Below, piece after piece: positions 16,674-25,085 of a stretch of 41,063 bases of DNA (position 1 is its first letter; each line of letters begins with the position of its first letter). A program made the position numbers and the translations under genes. Under the pieces are notes generated by a model that saw nothing but the letters and a program-made list of their open reading frames with translations, did no database searches and was not told where the DNA came from. Source of the stretch: CAYJBH01 sp964369445 (GTDB lineage Bacteria > Bacillota > Clostridia > Oscillospirales > Ruminococcaceae); assembly GCA_964369445.1 (NCBI GenBank), contig CAYJFU010000011.1:1-41063 (forward strand), written 5' to 3'.

Positions 16674-16940
16674 GTGGCCGAATTTTGTTTGGACTGTTTG
16701 AATAAAATTAATGAAACAAACGACCTTCCCAAAAAGTACATAATATCAGATTATCTAGATTTATGTGAGGAATGTGGAGAAATGAAAAATGTCGTTACAA
16801 CTGAACGTAAGTATTATTATTACCAAAAATTTAGAATTGTAATTTTACCGATAAAATTTAGATGGACAACTCTTCAAGTTATCTTTAGGATTATAATTCT
16901 TCCCTACTTGATTTATAAAAATTGGAAATATTTTAAATAA
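16674..16940 (+). CDS. Small protein with paired CxxC motifs
   Basis: 88 residues from GTG 16674, chosen because AGGTGAT lies 4 nt upstream; an in-frame GTG at 16665 lies within that site. The N-terminal 40 residues carry two CxxC pairs (FCLDC at 5-8 and LCEEC at 31-34), consistent with a zinc-binding fold, and resemble small Firmicute proteins that start M-x-EFCLDCxNKIN; I recall these as uncharacterised. The second half is basic and hydrophobic (YYYYQKFRIVILPIKF, then IFRIIILPYLIYK), perhaps membrane-associated. The gene is AT-rich beside its neighbours, which suggests separate acquisition. It converges on the UPF0210 gene with a 6-nt gap. It is transcribed away from the XRE gene, so the two may form a regulated pair. 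Confidence 0.65.
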   Translation: MAEFCLDCLNKINETNDLPKKYIISDYLDLCEECGEMKNVVTTERKYYYYQKFRIVILPIKFRWTTLQVIFRIIILPYLIYKNWKYFK

Positions 16941-16946
16941 CACTAT

Positions 16947-18302
16947 CTAATTCTTCAAACTCTGAAGCGGTGCCGGTATTCTTCCACCGCGACTTATAAA
17001 CCTCGCCGGACTTTTGGTGTTGACTTCCATTACAGGGCCTGTGCCGAGCAGGCCGCCGAAAGAAAGCTCATCACCGACGGTTTTGCCGATGGCGGGAATG
17101 ATTCTCACCGCTGTTGTTTTGCTATTGATAAGGCCGATTGCCGCCTCGTCAGCTATAATGGCGGATATGATGTCTGCGGAGGTATCGCCGGGCACTACGA
17201 CCATGTCAAGACCGACGGAACACACCGCTGTCATCGCCTCCAGTTTGGACAGTGACAGGTTGCCACATGCCGCCGCTTTTATCATGCCTGCGTCCTCCGA
17301 CACCGGGATAAACGCGCCGGAAAGACCGCCCACGTGCGAGGACGCCATTACACCGCCCTTTTTGACAGCATCGTTAAGCAGTGCAAGCGCCGCGGTCGTG
17401 CCGTGACAGCCACACATCTCAAGTCCCATCTCCTCAAGAATGTATGCCACTGAGTCACCGACAGCCGGTGTGGGCGCAAGTGACAGGTCGACGATGCCAA
17501 ACGGCACACCGAGCGCCTTGCTCGCCTGCATACCGACAAGCTGACCCATACGCGTTATTTTAAATGAGGTGCGCTTTATCAAGTCGGCAACCTCCGACAG
17601 ATCGGCATCTTTGCCGAGTTTTGACAGTGCGCACCGCACAACACCCGGCCCCGAAACGCCGACATTTATCACGCAGTCCGGCTCGCCCACACCGTGGAAC
17701 GCGCCTGCCATAAACGGATTGTCCTCCGGCGCGTTGCAGAACACAACGAGCTTTGCAGGCCCTATGCAGTTGTTGTCGGCGGTCAGTCGAGCGCTCTCGC
17801 AGATGGTCTCTCCCATCAACTTGACAGCGTCCATGTTGATGCCGCTTTTGGTGCAACCTATGTTGACACTGGAACACAGGTGCTCCGTCTCGGCAAGTGC
17901 ACGCGGTATCGAGCGTATCAGCTGTTCATCGCCGGCAGAAAAACCCTTTTGCACCAGTGCGGTATAGCCGCCGATAAAGTTAACACCCACTGTACCTGCC
18001 GCACGCTCAAGCGCCTTGGCATACAGTACAGGATCGCCGCCACTCGCTGCAACAAGCATGGCGATAGGTGTCACTGAAATGCGCTTGTTTATTATGGGTA
18101 TGCCGTATGTGCGCTCAATGATGCCGCACTCCGACACAAGGCGCTCAGCATTTTTGCATATCTTGTCGTACACCTTTTCGCAACTTTTTTCTATGTCGGT
18201 ATCGGCACAGCTCAACAGCGATATGCCCATCGTCACGGTGCGTATGTCGAGGTGCTCCTCCTCAATCATTCTTATCGTTTCAAGTATTTCGTTTATCTTC
18301 AT
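16947..18302 (-). CDS. UPF0210 / DUF711 (PFL-like) family protein
   Basis: 451-residue cytoplasmic protein of the UPF0210 family, distantly related to glycyl-radical (PFL-like) barrels but without a known activity. Recognised by DIRTVTMGISLLSCAD near the start, RISVTPIAML, VNFIGGYTALVQKG, the NAPEDNPFMAGAFHG segment, GVSGPGVVRCAL, DLSLAPTPAVGDSVA, and GGLLGTGPVMEVN at the end. Length is normal. Its start lies 7 nt after the end of the ACT-domain gene. That pair is widely conserved in Firmicutes and other bacteria, so they probably work together, the ACT protein perhaps sensing an amino acid. Confidence 0.93.
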   Translation of the reverse strand: MKINEILETIRMIEEEHLDIRTVTMGISLLSCADTDIEKSCEKVYDKICKNAERLVSECGIIERTYGIPIINKRISVTPIAMLVAASGGDPVLYAKALERAAGTVGVNFIGGYTALVQKGFSAGDEQLIRSIPRALAETEHLCSSVNIGCTKSGINMDAVKLMGETICESARLTADNNCIGPAKLVVFCNAPEDNPFMAGAFHGVGEPDCVINVGVSGPGVVRCALSKLGKDADLSEVADLIKRTSFKITRMGQLVGMQASKALGVPFGIVDLSLAPTPAVGDSVAYILEEMGLEMCGCHGTTAALALLNDAVKKGGVMASSHVGGLSGAFIPVSEDAGMIKAAACGNLSLSKLEAMTAVCSVGLDMVVVPGDTSADIISAIIADEAAIGLINSKTTAVRIIPAIGKTVGDELSFGGLLGTGPVMEVNTKSPARFISRGGRIPAPLQSLKN

Positions 18303-18309
18303 TACTCAC

Positions 18310-18579
18310 CTATATCCTGTGCATGGAGTTGAATATATCCTCATGCATGATGTTAATGTTCATGCCCAGTTGCGGTTGAAGTTGTGTAAGCTTGTCGGAA
18401 AATTCCACAAAACTACATTTTAACTCCGCTACCTCCACCATCATCACCATGACAAAATACTCCTCCATGATGGTCTGGCTGACGTCTAATATGTTTGCGT
18501 TGACCTCGGTGCAACACGCACTGACCGGCGAGAGTATACCCACGCGGTCTTTGCCGATAACCGTTATAACTGCTTTCAT
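18310..18579 (-). CDS. ACT domain protein (UPF0237)
   Basis: 89-residue stand-alone ACT domain: KAVITVIGKDRVGILSPVSA is the first strand-helix with the ligand-loop VGI, then ANILDVSQTIMEEYFVMVMMVE and a second helix-strand. ACT domains bind small molecules, often amino acids, at a dimer interface. It is the first gene of a two-gene operon with UPF0210. It has its own promoter (18618-18646) and a GGGGAG ribosome site just before the ATG. Confidence 0.94.
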   Translation of the reverse strand: MKAVITVIGKDRVGILSPVSACCTEVNANILDVSQTIMEEYFVMVMMVEVAELKCSFVEFSDKLTQLQPQLGMNINIMHEDIFNSMHRI

Positions 18580-18617
18580 TTTTCTCCCCTTTATTTTTGC
18601 ACATTTTTGTTGTTATA

Positions 18618-18646
18618 ATTTTACCACATAACCATGCGCTTGGCAA
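18618..18646 (-). promoter_or_regulatory. Promoter of the ACT-UPF0210 operon
   Basis: Minus strand: TTGCCA (18646-18641), 17 nt, TAAAAT (18623-18618). The transcript would start about 30 nt before the ACT gene. Confidence 0.6.
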
Positions 18647-18689
18647 CATAAGACACTGACATTGTCAAATTTTTCTCAAAGTTAAGTGC

Positions 18690-21600
18690 TTACACCTTGC
18701 CGCGCTGTGTGAAAGTGTACAAGACCGGCACAACCACCATCGTCAGCACGGTGGAAAACAGCAGTCCGAACAGCAGTACCGATGCCATCGGCGCGGTCAT
18801 GGGGTCGCCTGCCACGATGAGGGGCACAAGGCCTATGCAGGTGGTCACGCTGGACATCATGATGGGGCGGTAGCGTTGATTTACCGCTTCGATACACGCC
18901 TGCTCCACCGCCATGCCCTCTGCGCGGTTATTTTCCATAAACTCGACAAGGATAATGCCGTTGTTGACCACGATGCCGATGAGCGTCACAAGCCCGAGTA
19001 TCGACATAGCCTGTATGTCCATGCCAAGTGCGAACAGCCCGAACAGACAGCCGATAAGCGAAAGCGGTATGCTTGCAAGTATGACAAACGGCTTTTTAAA
19101 GCTGTTAAATTGTAGAAGTAACACGAGGTAGATGACGACGATAGCACCGCTTGCCGTTACTCCGAGGTTGCCGATAAGATCCATCATGTTGCTGAACTCA
19201 CCGCGCGACAGCACCTGTACACCGAGCGCTTCGATGTCGTCGGCAACCTGATCCAGTGCCGCGCCCTCCAGTGTGCCGGCACTGTAACCCGGCAAAACGC
19301 CGGACAGCACGTTGATGTACCTGTCGCCGTTGTACTTGCGCACCTCCTGAACCGAGCCGGAAAGCTTAAACTCCGCCACCTCGTCAAGGGTGGTGTTTAT
19401 GTCGCCCACCGTCGATTTAAGCGGCAGTTGTTTAAGTTTGTCCAGCGTGTTCGCGTCGGAACGCACGACAATGTCATATTCCTGTCCGTCACGCAGGAAC
19501 GTTGATGCATTAGCGCCCATGACGCTGTAGTTTATCTGGCGCAGTACGTCGTATTTTGTCAGTCCGTACAGTGCAAGCATATCGCTGTCGGGTACGACTT
19601 CGTATTGAAACTCAGCGGCGACCTCATCGTCGCGCACGTCGTCGGTGCCGGGGGTATTTTCCAGCGCACCGCGCAACAGCGCCGCCGCCTCGGTGAGTGC
19701 CGCCGTGTCGTCGGAGGTCAGCGTCATGGTTATCGGCGCGTCAGTCGGCATGGAATACTCAAGCGGCTTGACGGTCAGCAGTCCACCGGTTATGTTACCG
19801 CTCAGCAGTGTTTGAAGTTCGCGCACCGCCTCCTCTATGCCGTCGTATCGTTCAAGTTGCTCCTCGTCAAGTTGTAACAGCAACTGCCCTACGTTATCCG
19901 CTTCCGGCAGTGACGGCGCGGTGAGGAAAAAGCTCGGTAACCCCTTGCCCACCGACGAGGTGACCGACTGCACAAGCGGATGCTCTGCCAACAGTTCGCC
20001 GGCTTCACGCACAAGTTCCCCCGTGCGGTCGATGCTGTACGCTTCGCCGGTGACGTTGACATAGACGACCGGTTTATCCGCAAACGGAAAAAACTTTATG
20101 CCGACATTTAACAGCAGCAGTGCAGCGATGACAAGTGTCGACATCGCAAGCACCAAACACGCCGCCTTAAAGCGTAGCGCCAGCTTTAAAAGCAACAAAA
20201 ACAACCGCTTAAGCGGACTTACAGCCTCGGCGCGCTTTTGCGACTCCGGCCTGAAAAAAATGTAGGCAAGCACCGGTGTCACGAACATTGCTATGGCATA
20301 GGAGGCGACAAGTGACGTTATAACGACGGTCGGTATCGTCGATGCCACAGCGCCGATAGAGCCGGGCACGAGGTAGATGATGCTAAAACTGACAATCGTC
20401 GTCACCGTCGAGGTGAACATCGGTACGGCGGTCTGTCGCACACCTGCAATGACCGCCCAAAGACGCTCTTTGCCGTCGTTAAGGTTTTGCTGAATAGCCT
20501 CCGACACGACTATGGCATTGTCAACGAGTATGCCCAGCGATATGATAAGCGCCGCTATCGAGATAAAGTGGAACTCGATGCGCAATATGTTCATGACGAT
20601 AAATGTTATCAGTATCGTAAGCGGTATGGCGGCGCTGACGATAACGCCGTTGCGAAGGTGCACGCCTATCATAACGACAACCACGATGAGCAGTACACTC
20701 TGCAACAGGCTTGCGATAAAGTCGTTGACCGACCGCTCCACGTCACCGGGGGAGTACATAATCTCGGTAAACTGCACCTCTTGCGGCAGTTCTGCGACCG
20801 CTAAATCCTTTTGACGCACAAGCTCGGTGCCGATGTTGATGGGGTTTATGCCCTCGGCAAACGTGCCGGTCAGCAGTATCGCCTCACTGCCGTTTTCGAG
20901 GTAGTAAAAGTTGTTTACCGTCTCAAAAAACACGTCCGCAACATCGGACACACGTACAAAGCCGACCCCCTCCGATGCGCCGCCGATAATTACGTTTTCT
21001 ATGTCCTCAAGGCTTTCAAACACACCGGGCGCTACGACACCGATGCGTCCGCTCTCATACTCCAGCGACCCCGAGGGGATACTCAGGTTTTGCGCCTGCA
21101 ATATCTGCAAAAGTGTGTCGATGGATATGTTGTACAGCTCCAGTCGCTCGTAGTCCGCCTGTACGACAACCTGTCTGTCACGACTGCCGCCGATATCCAC
21201 CGAAACAACACCGTCCACCTCTAAAAGGCTGTCGCTCATCGACTGCGCAAACTCCGTCAGCTCCGCCACGCTGTAAACCTCGGAGGACAGCGCATATATA
21301 AACTGGTTTTTTTCCACAAGGTCGTCGTAAATGACCGGCTCGGACGCCTGCTCCGGTAGATCCGGCACTATGCCGTCTACCGCCTGTCGCAGATCCGGTG
21401 TCAGCTCGTCTATCGTTTTGTCGTCGACAAAGTACACCGTTATAAGTGACACCGAGTTGAAAGAGGAGCTACTAAATGTGTCGACATCAGCAAGCTCGCT
21501 TATCTCACGCTCGATTTTTGAGGTGATATATGTGTCGACATCGCTCGCTGACGCACCGGGGTAAACGGTTTGAATAAGCGCAACGGGTACCGTTACATCG

Positions 21601-21716
21601 GGGTTTTCCTGTTTTGGTATCACATAGTAGCTGTAAAGACCGTAAACAGCGACAACAACACAGAAAAACAGGACGATTATCCTGTTTTTCACCAGGCGCT
21701 TAATAATATTCTCCAC
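18690..21716 (-). CDS. RND-superfamily efflux permease (AcrB/HAE-like)
   Basis: 1008 residues, the usual size, with two halves of one plus five transmembrane helices and large extracytoplasmic loops. N-terminus: FFCVVVAVYGLYSYYVIPKQ...PGASASDVDTYI. Proton-relay sites are altered against AcrB: TM4 reads GILVDNAIVV (second Asp to Asn) and TM10 reads GIVVNNGIILVEF (Lys to Asn), which may be usual in this subfamily. RYRPIMMSSVTTCIGLVPL near the end is the conserved TM11 segment. The gene begins 3 nt after the adaptor stop. No TolC-like outer membrane channel is expected in a monoderm, so it probably moves lipids, peptides or drugs from the membrane toward the cell surface. It is the last gene of a pseudokinase-adaptor-permease operon. 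Confidence 0.93.
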   Translation of the reverse strand: MENIIKRLVKNRIIVLFFCVVVAVYGLYSYYVIPKQENPDVTVPVALIQTVYPGASASDVDTYITSKIEREISELADVDTFSSSSFNSVSLITVYFVDDKTIDELTPDLRQAVDGIVPDLPEQASEPVIYDDLVEKNQFIYALSSEVYSVAELTEFAQSMSDSLLEVDGVVSVDIGGSRDRQVVVQADYERLELYNISIDTLLQILQAQNLSIPSGSLEYESGRIGVVAPGVFESLEDIENVIIGGASEGVGFVRVSDVADVFFETVNNFYYLENGSEAILLTGTFAEGINPINIGTELVRQKDLAVAELPQEVQFTEIMYSPGDVERSVNDFIASLLQSVLLIVVVVMIGVHLRNGVIVSAAIPLTILITFIVMNILRIEFHFISIAALIISLGILVDNAIVVSEAIQQNLNDGKERLWAVIAGVRQTAVPMFTSTVTTIVSFSIIYLVPGSIGAVASTIPTVVITSLVASYAIAMFVTPVLAYIFFRPESQKRAEAVSPLKRLFLLLLKLALRFKAACLVLAMSTLVIAALLLLNVGIKFFPFADKPVVYVNVTGEAYSIDRTGELVREAGELLAEHPLVQSVTSSVGKGLPSFFLTAPSLPEADNVGQLLLQLDEEQLERYDGIEEAVRELQTLLSGNITGGLLTVKPLEYSMPTDAPITMTLTSDDTAALTEAAALLRGALENTPGTDDVRDDEVAAEFQYEVVPDSDMLALYGLTKYDVLRQINYSVMGANASTFLRDGQEYDIVVRSDANTLDKLKQLPLKSTVGDINTTLDEVAEFKLSGSVQEVRKYNGDRYINVLSGVLPGYSAGTLEGAALDQVADDIEALGVQVLSRGEFSNMMDLIGNLGVTASGAIVVIYLVLLLQFNSFKKPFVILASIPLSLIGCLFGLFALGMDIQAMSILGLVTLIGIVVNNGIILVEFMENNRAEGMAVEQACIEAVNQRYRPIMMSSVTTCIGLVPLIVAGDPMTAPMASVLLFGLLFSTVLTMVVVPVLYTFTQRGKV

Positions 21717-21719
21717 CGG

Positions 21720-23243
21720 TTAACCTACCTCTACTTCATCGCCACTTCGGACAAGCTTCATGTTTTCGCTTATGACAAACTCGCCTGCAACAAGTCCTTC
21801 CACCCTCACAAGGTCGTTTGCGATATCCATTATAGTGACCGAGCGCTTAATTGCGCGCCCGTCCTCCACCATAAACACATAGTCCTCACCATCGCTTAGC
21901 AGGACGTTAATGGGCAACCATATGCCGTTTTGCTTGCCGGAGTGCAGTGTTATTCTTGCCGCCTGACCGATGGAGCTTTGTATATCGGTGATGGGTGCCG
22001 TTGCGGTGTAGGTGCGGCTTTGCTCGTCCGGCACGGGGCTTATCGTCTCTATATAGCTCATTGTCGTGTCGTCGCCTATCTCTATCTCGACGGCTTCGCC
22101 CACCTCGACCGTCTGCAACTGCTCACTCGTAAGACCAAAGGTGACGACATTTATGTCCGAAGCGACAACTACAAGCGGAGTTGTCGGCAGGGCATATGTG
22201 CCCTCCACCGCCATGACACTAACAACCTCGCCGCCAAACGGTGCGGTGACGGTGTGCTCGGCGCGGTAGGCTATCGCCTCATCGTATGTCTGTTGTGCTG
22301 TTGCCGCTGATGTCTGCGCCTGCGACACGGCTATATCGGCGGCGCGCAACTGTGCAAGTGCCGTCTCGGCGTCCACCGTGGTGTTTGCGGCGCTTAACGT
22401 CTCGTATGTTGCGCGACTTGCCGCGGCATCGGTTTGCGCCGTAAGTTCGGCGCGCTGTGCCGCGAGTAGTGCCGCCTGTTTGCCCTCGATGTCAGCATTC
22501 TGCTGTGCTGTCTGCAATTGTGTCTGCGCTTCGTTTTGTGCCTGCTGTGCCGCGGTGAGTTGTGCCTGCTTTGCCGCGTAGTTCGGGTCGGTGTCAGGCA
22601 GTGCGTCAAGCTCTGCCTGTATGCGCACAGTCTCGGCGGTTGCCGCATCCAGTGCCGTCTGCTTTGCCGCCACGTCCGCCTGCGCCGTGTCGAGGGTCAG
22701 CTGTGCCGCCGCGGTTGTTTGTGCCGCCGCCGACGCTTCCGCCTGCGACAGTTCCATATCCGCCTTGGCAAGGTCTATCTGTTCCTGTGTGGGGCGCTTT
22801 TGTGACGCGTCATATGCCGCCTGCGCCGCCGCCTTTTCCGCGTTGGCAGCTGCCAAAACGCTCTGCGATGCGGTAAGTCCATCGGTTGCGTTTGCCACCT
22901 GCGTGTCTGCAAGCTCGGTGTCAAGCTGCACCACCGTTTGCCCCGGTGTTACGGTATCGCCTTCAACGACAAACACCTCCTCAACAGTGCTTATGACCGG
23001 TGGCATTATAAGCAGTGTTTCCTGTGGTTGTACGACCCCTACATGGTTATGTGAGGTCTCCTGCGCTGTCGAGGTGACGGCGATAACCTCTACCAAAACA
23101 GGTGGTTCTTTGGGTGCATTTAGAGCGTTTTGCTCACGTTCGTGCTCGATATTAAAGTAAATAAGTACGGCAATGCTGACAGCAACCACCAAAAGTGCTA
23201 CTGCCAGCAATCCTTTACCATATTTTTTTAGTATTTTTGACAT
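21720..23243 (-). CDS. RND efflux adaptor (HlyD/AcrA type) with very long coiled coil
   Basis: 507 residues: N-terminal membrane anchor (GLLAVALLVVAVSIAVLIYF), a lipoyl half-motif (VISTVEEVFVVEGDTVTPGQ), an Ala/Gln-rich coiled coil from about residue 110 to 330, the second lipoyl half (HTVTAPFGGEVVSVMAVEGT), then the beta-barrel (VVVASDINVVTFGLTSEQL) and membrane-proximal domains. The adaptor should dock on the permease encoded next (3-nt gap). The coiled coil is far longer than in AcrA. The start lies 8 nt after the pseudokinase stop, so its ribosome site is inside the kinase gene and translation is probably coupled. Confidence 0.93.
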   Translation of the reverse strand: MSKILKKYGKGLLAVALLVVAVSIAVLIYFNIEHEREQNALNAPKEPPVLVEVIAVTSTAQETSHNHVGVVQPQETLLIMPPVISTVEEVFVVEGDTVTPGQTVVQLDTELADTQVANATDGLTASQSVLAAANAEKAAAQAAYDASQKRPTQEQIDLAKADMELSQAEASAAAQTTAAAQLTLDTAQADVAAKQTALDAATAETVRIQAELDALPDTDPNYAAKQAQLTAAQQAQNEAQTQLQTAQQNADIEGKQAALLAAQRAELTAQTDAAASRATYETLSAANTTVDAETALAQLRAADIAVSQAQTSAATAQQTYDEAIAYRAEHTVTAPFGGEVVSVMAVEGTYALPTTPLVVVASDINVVTFGLTSEQLQTVEVGEAVEIEIGDDTTMSYIETISPVPDEQSRTYTATAPITDIQSSIGQAARITLHSGKQNGIWLPINVLLSDGEDYVFMVEDGRAIKRSVTIMDIANDLVRVEGLVAGEFVISENMKLVRSGDEVEVG

Positions 23244-23251
23244 CCCATACC

Positions 23252-24910
23252 TTATGTCGTAGGTATACTGCTGGATATTATGCTGTCAACGGTGCTCTGA
23301 GATGTGTCGACTGTGCTGTCGGAAGGCACTTCGCCGGGTTCCGTCTCGCCCTGCAACGGCAATGCAACGTAAAGCCGAATGGAGTCGCCACCGCCCACGA
23401 TCATTGTGTCGCCGGGTGCCGGATCGGACTGTACCACCGTGCCGACAACGCTGTCGCCGGGGTTGACCATATCGTACGTCTCGACGGCAAGACCCAAATC
23501 TTCAAGTATCGCGACCGCCTCAGCGACAGGTAAATCCAGTATGTTTGCCGGCACAATGACCTCTTCAGGGCCGAGGCTCACGATGATGGTAATGCTGTCA
23601 CCGAGCACATATGGTTCGCCGGAAAGCGGTTGTTGTGCGTATATCTGACCTGCCGGATAATCGGGGTGATACTGTTCCTGCACATCGAACAAAAACTTTT
23701 GGTTTATGTCGGTATCAGCCTGCACATCGGTGTAGTTGCGACCGACAAGTGAGGGCACAACATTTTGCTGTATGACTTCACTGGAGGAGGACGACGTTGT
23801 ATCGGTGGTTTCCGCTGGCGCGATGGTTTCGCTGAGCATCGACCACGCGTACCACACGACAAGTGATGCCACCACCACCATGCCGGCTATAAGGTAGACA
23901 AAAGGCGTGACATGAGCACGTTTGTTATGTTTAATTTGCTCCGGCTCTTTGGGTGGAGGACTTTCAAACTCCTCCAAAAACTGCAGGCCGGTTTTGGTGC
24001 GCTCAGCTATGGAAAGTCGCAGTGCGCGGTGTATCGCTGAGGTTGCAAGGTTTGGTATGTTGCCGGCAAGACCGCGTGCAACCTTGAGGTTATCTGCGGT
24101 AAAGCGTTCCTTTGCGTCCTGTGGCTCGATGCCGGTTATCATACGGTACATGACCGCCGCAAGTGCATAGACATCGGTTGCCGTATCGTGAAACTCCGTC
24201 ACGACGTACTGTTCCGGCGCAGTGTAGCCGCTGAAAAGTTGCGGTTTTAACACACTTTTTACGGTGCGAAGCGCAAGCGTTGCGTAACCCGACAGAATGA
24301 GTTTTCCGTTGTCCTTAACGATAATTGTGTCGGGCGATACGCCGCGGTGCAACATCTTTTGCTCGTGGATGCTGTCAAGTGCCGAGAAGATAGGTTCCAG
24401 CATCTCCTCAGCCTTTTCAAAGGGGATTTTTTCCCTGCGCTGTTCAAGATATTCACGCAATGTCATGCCGATGACGTTCTCGGTCACGGCATAGGCGGTG
24501 CGGTTTTCCGACATGACATCAATGACATGCACAAGACCGGGGTTTGCCGTAACGCGCATAAGTCCTTTGTACATGTCGACAAAGTCGTTTAGCGTGGTTT
24601 TAAATTGCACCTCTTTACCGGCGCGGGGGATAACATCACCCTCCGGTTTGCGCGCCGCGCACAGCGACACCGGCAAAAATTCCTTTATGACTACGTCTTC
24701 GGCGGTGTCGTTGGCAAGCGCAAGGTATGTTATGCCCTCGCCGTCAATGGACATAAACCGGCCGACGGTATATTTGCGCTTTAAAACCGTCCCGAGCGGC
24801 AGACTGCCATCGGGGTTGGTGTTTTTAAGCTCCATGCCACAAAAGGGGCAATCTGTCTTGGACTCATCTATTCTCGATTTGCAAAATACGCATAGTTTAG
24901 TGTATCTCAA
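23252..24910 (-). CDS. Zinc-ribbon pseudokinase with transmembrane helix and two PASTA domains
   Basis: 552 residues. Residues 7-24 are a zinc ribbon (CVFC...CPFC). Residues about 40-315 have the Ser/Thr kinase fold: VVIKEF with Lys76, HRGVSPDTIIV where HRDISPDNI is usual (Asp190 to Gly, Asn195 to Thr), LILSGYA at the DFG position (Asp207 to Ser) and an intact GYTAPEQY activation-segment end. The glycine loop (SIDGEGITYL) is only partly conserved. With the catalytic and metal-binding aspartates gone, phosphotransfer is unlikely. A helix at about 335-356 crosses the membrane and two PASTA repeats (about 384-518) lie outside; PASTA domains bind muropeptides. The start is TTG 24910 with GGGAGG 12-17 nt upstream, a rather long spacing. 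It leads an operon with the RND adaptor and permease, so it may act as a cell-wall sensor for that pump. Confidence 0.88.
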   Translation of the reverse strand: MRYTKLCVFCKSRIDESKTDCPFCGMELKNTNPDGSLPLGTVLKRKYTVGRFMSIDGEGITYLALANDTAEDVVIKEFLPVSLCAARKPEGDVIPRAGKEVQFKTTLNDFVDMYKGLMRVTANPGLVHVIDVMSENRTAYAVTENVIGMTLREYLEQRREKIPFEKAEEMLEPIFSALDSIHEQKMLHRGVSPDTIIVKDNGKLILSGYATLALRTVKSVLKPQLFSGYTAPEQYVVTEFHDTATDVYALAAVMYRMITGIEPQDAKERFTADNLKVARGLAGNIPNLATSAIHRALRLSIAERTKTGLQFLEEFESPPPKEPEQIKHNKRAHVTPFVYLIAGMVVVASLVVWYAWSMLSETIAPAETTDTTSSSSSEVIQQNVVPSLVGRNYTDVQADTDINQKFLFDVQEQYHPDYPAGQIYAQQPLSGEPYVLGDSITIIVSLGPEEVIVPANILDLPVAEAVAILEDLGLAVETYDMVNPGDSVVGTVVQSDPAPGDTMIVGGGDSIRLYVALPLQGETEPGEVPSDSTVDTSQSTVDSIISSSIPTT

Positions 24911-25085
24911 AGTGGTATTTCACCTCCCGGTTAAATTGCTCTGCTAGTCAAACAATTGACAAAGATTGATGGGGGATTTTTATCCAAAGTATAAAGAAAA
25001 GGTTTTCTTTAATGCCCCCCGCATTGAACGCGGTACTTTAACGCCAAAATACGGCAAAAGGCCGTCAGGATTTTACGGTGATTGG
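24911..25085. other. Spacer with stem-loops between yebC and the pseudokinase gene
   Basis: No gene is seen. AAAGAAAAGGTTTTCTTT (24993-25010) is a near-palindrome, bracketed by GGGGG (24971-24975) and CCCCC (25015-25019), which could form a composite hairpin. A second small stem ACGGC-AAAAG-GCCGT is at 25051-25065 and could end the yebC transcript (minus strand) but has only a short T-run. GTCAA-TTGT-TTGAC on the minus strand lies at about 24947-24960. No convincing -35/-10 pair was found for the pseudokinase operon. Confidence 0.4.
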
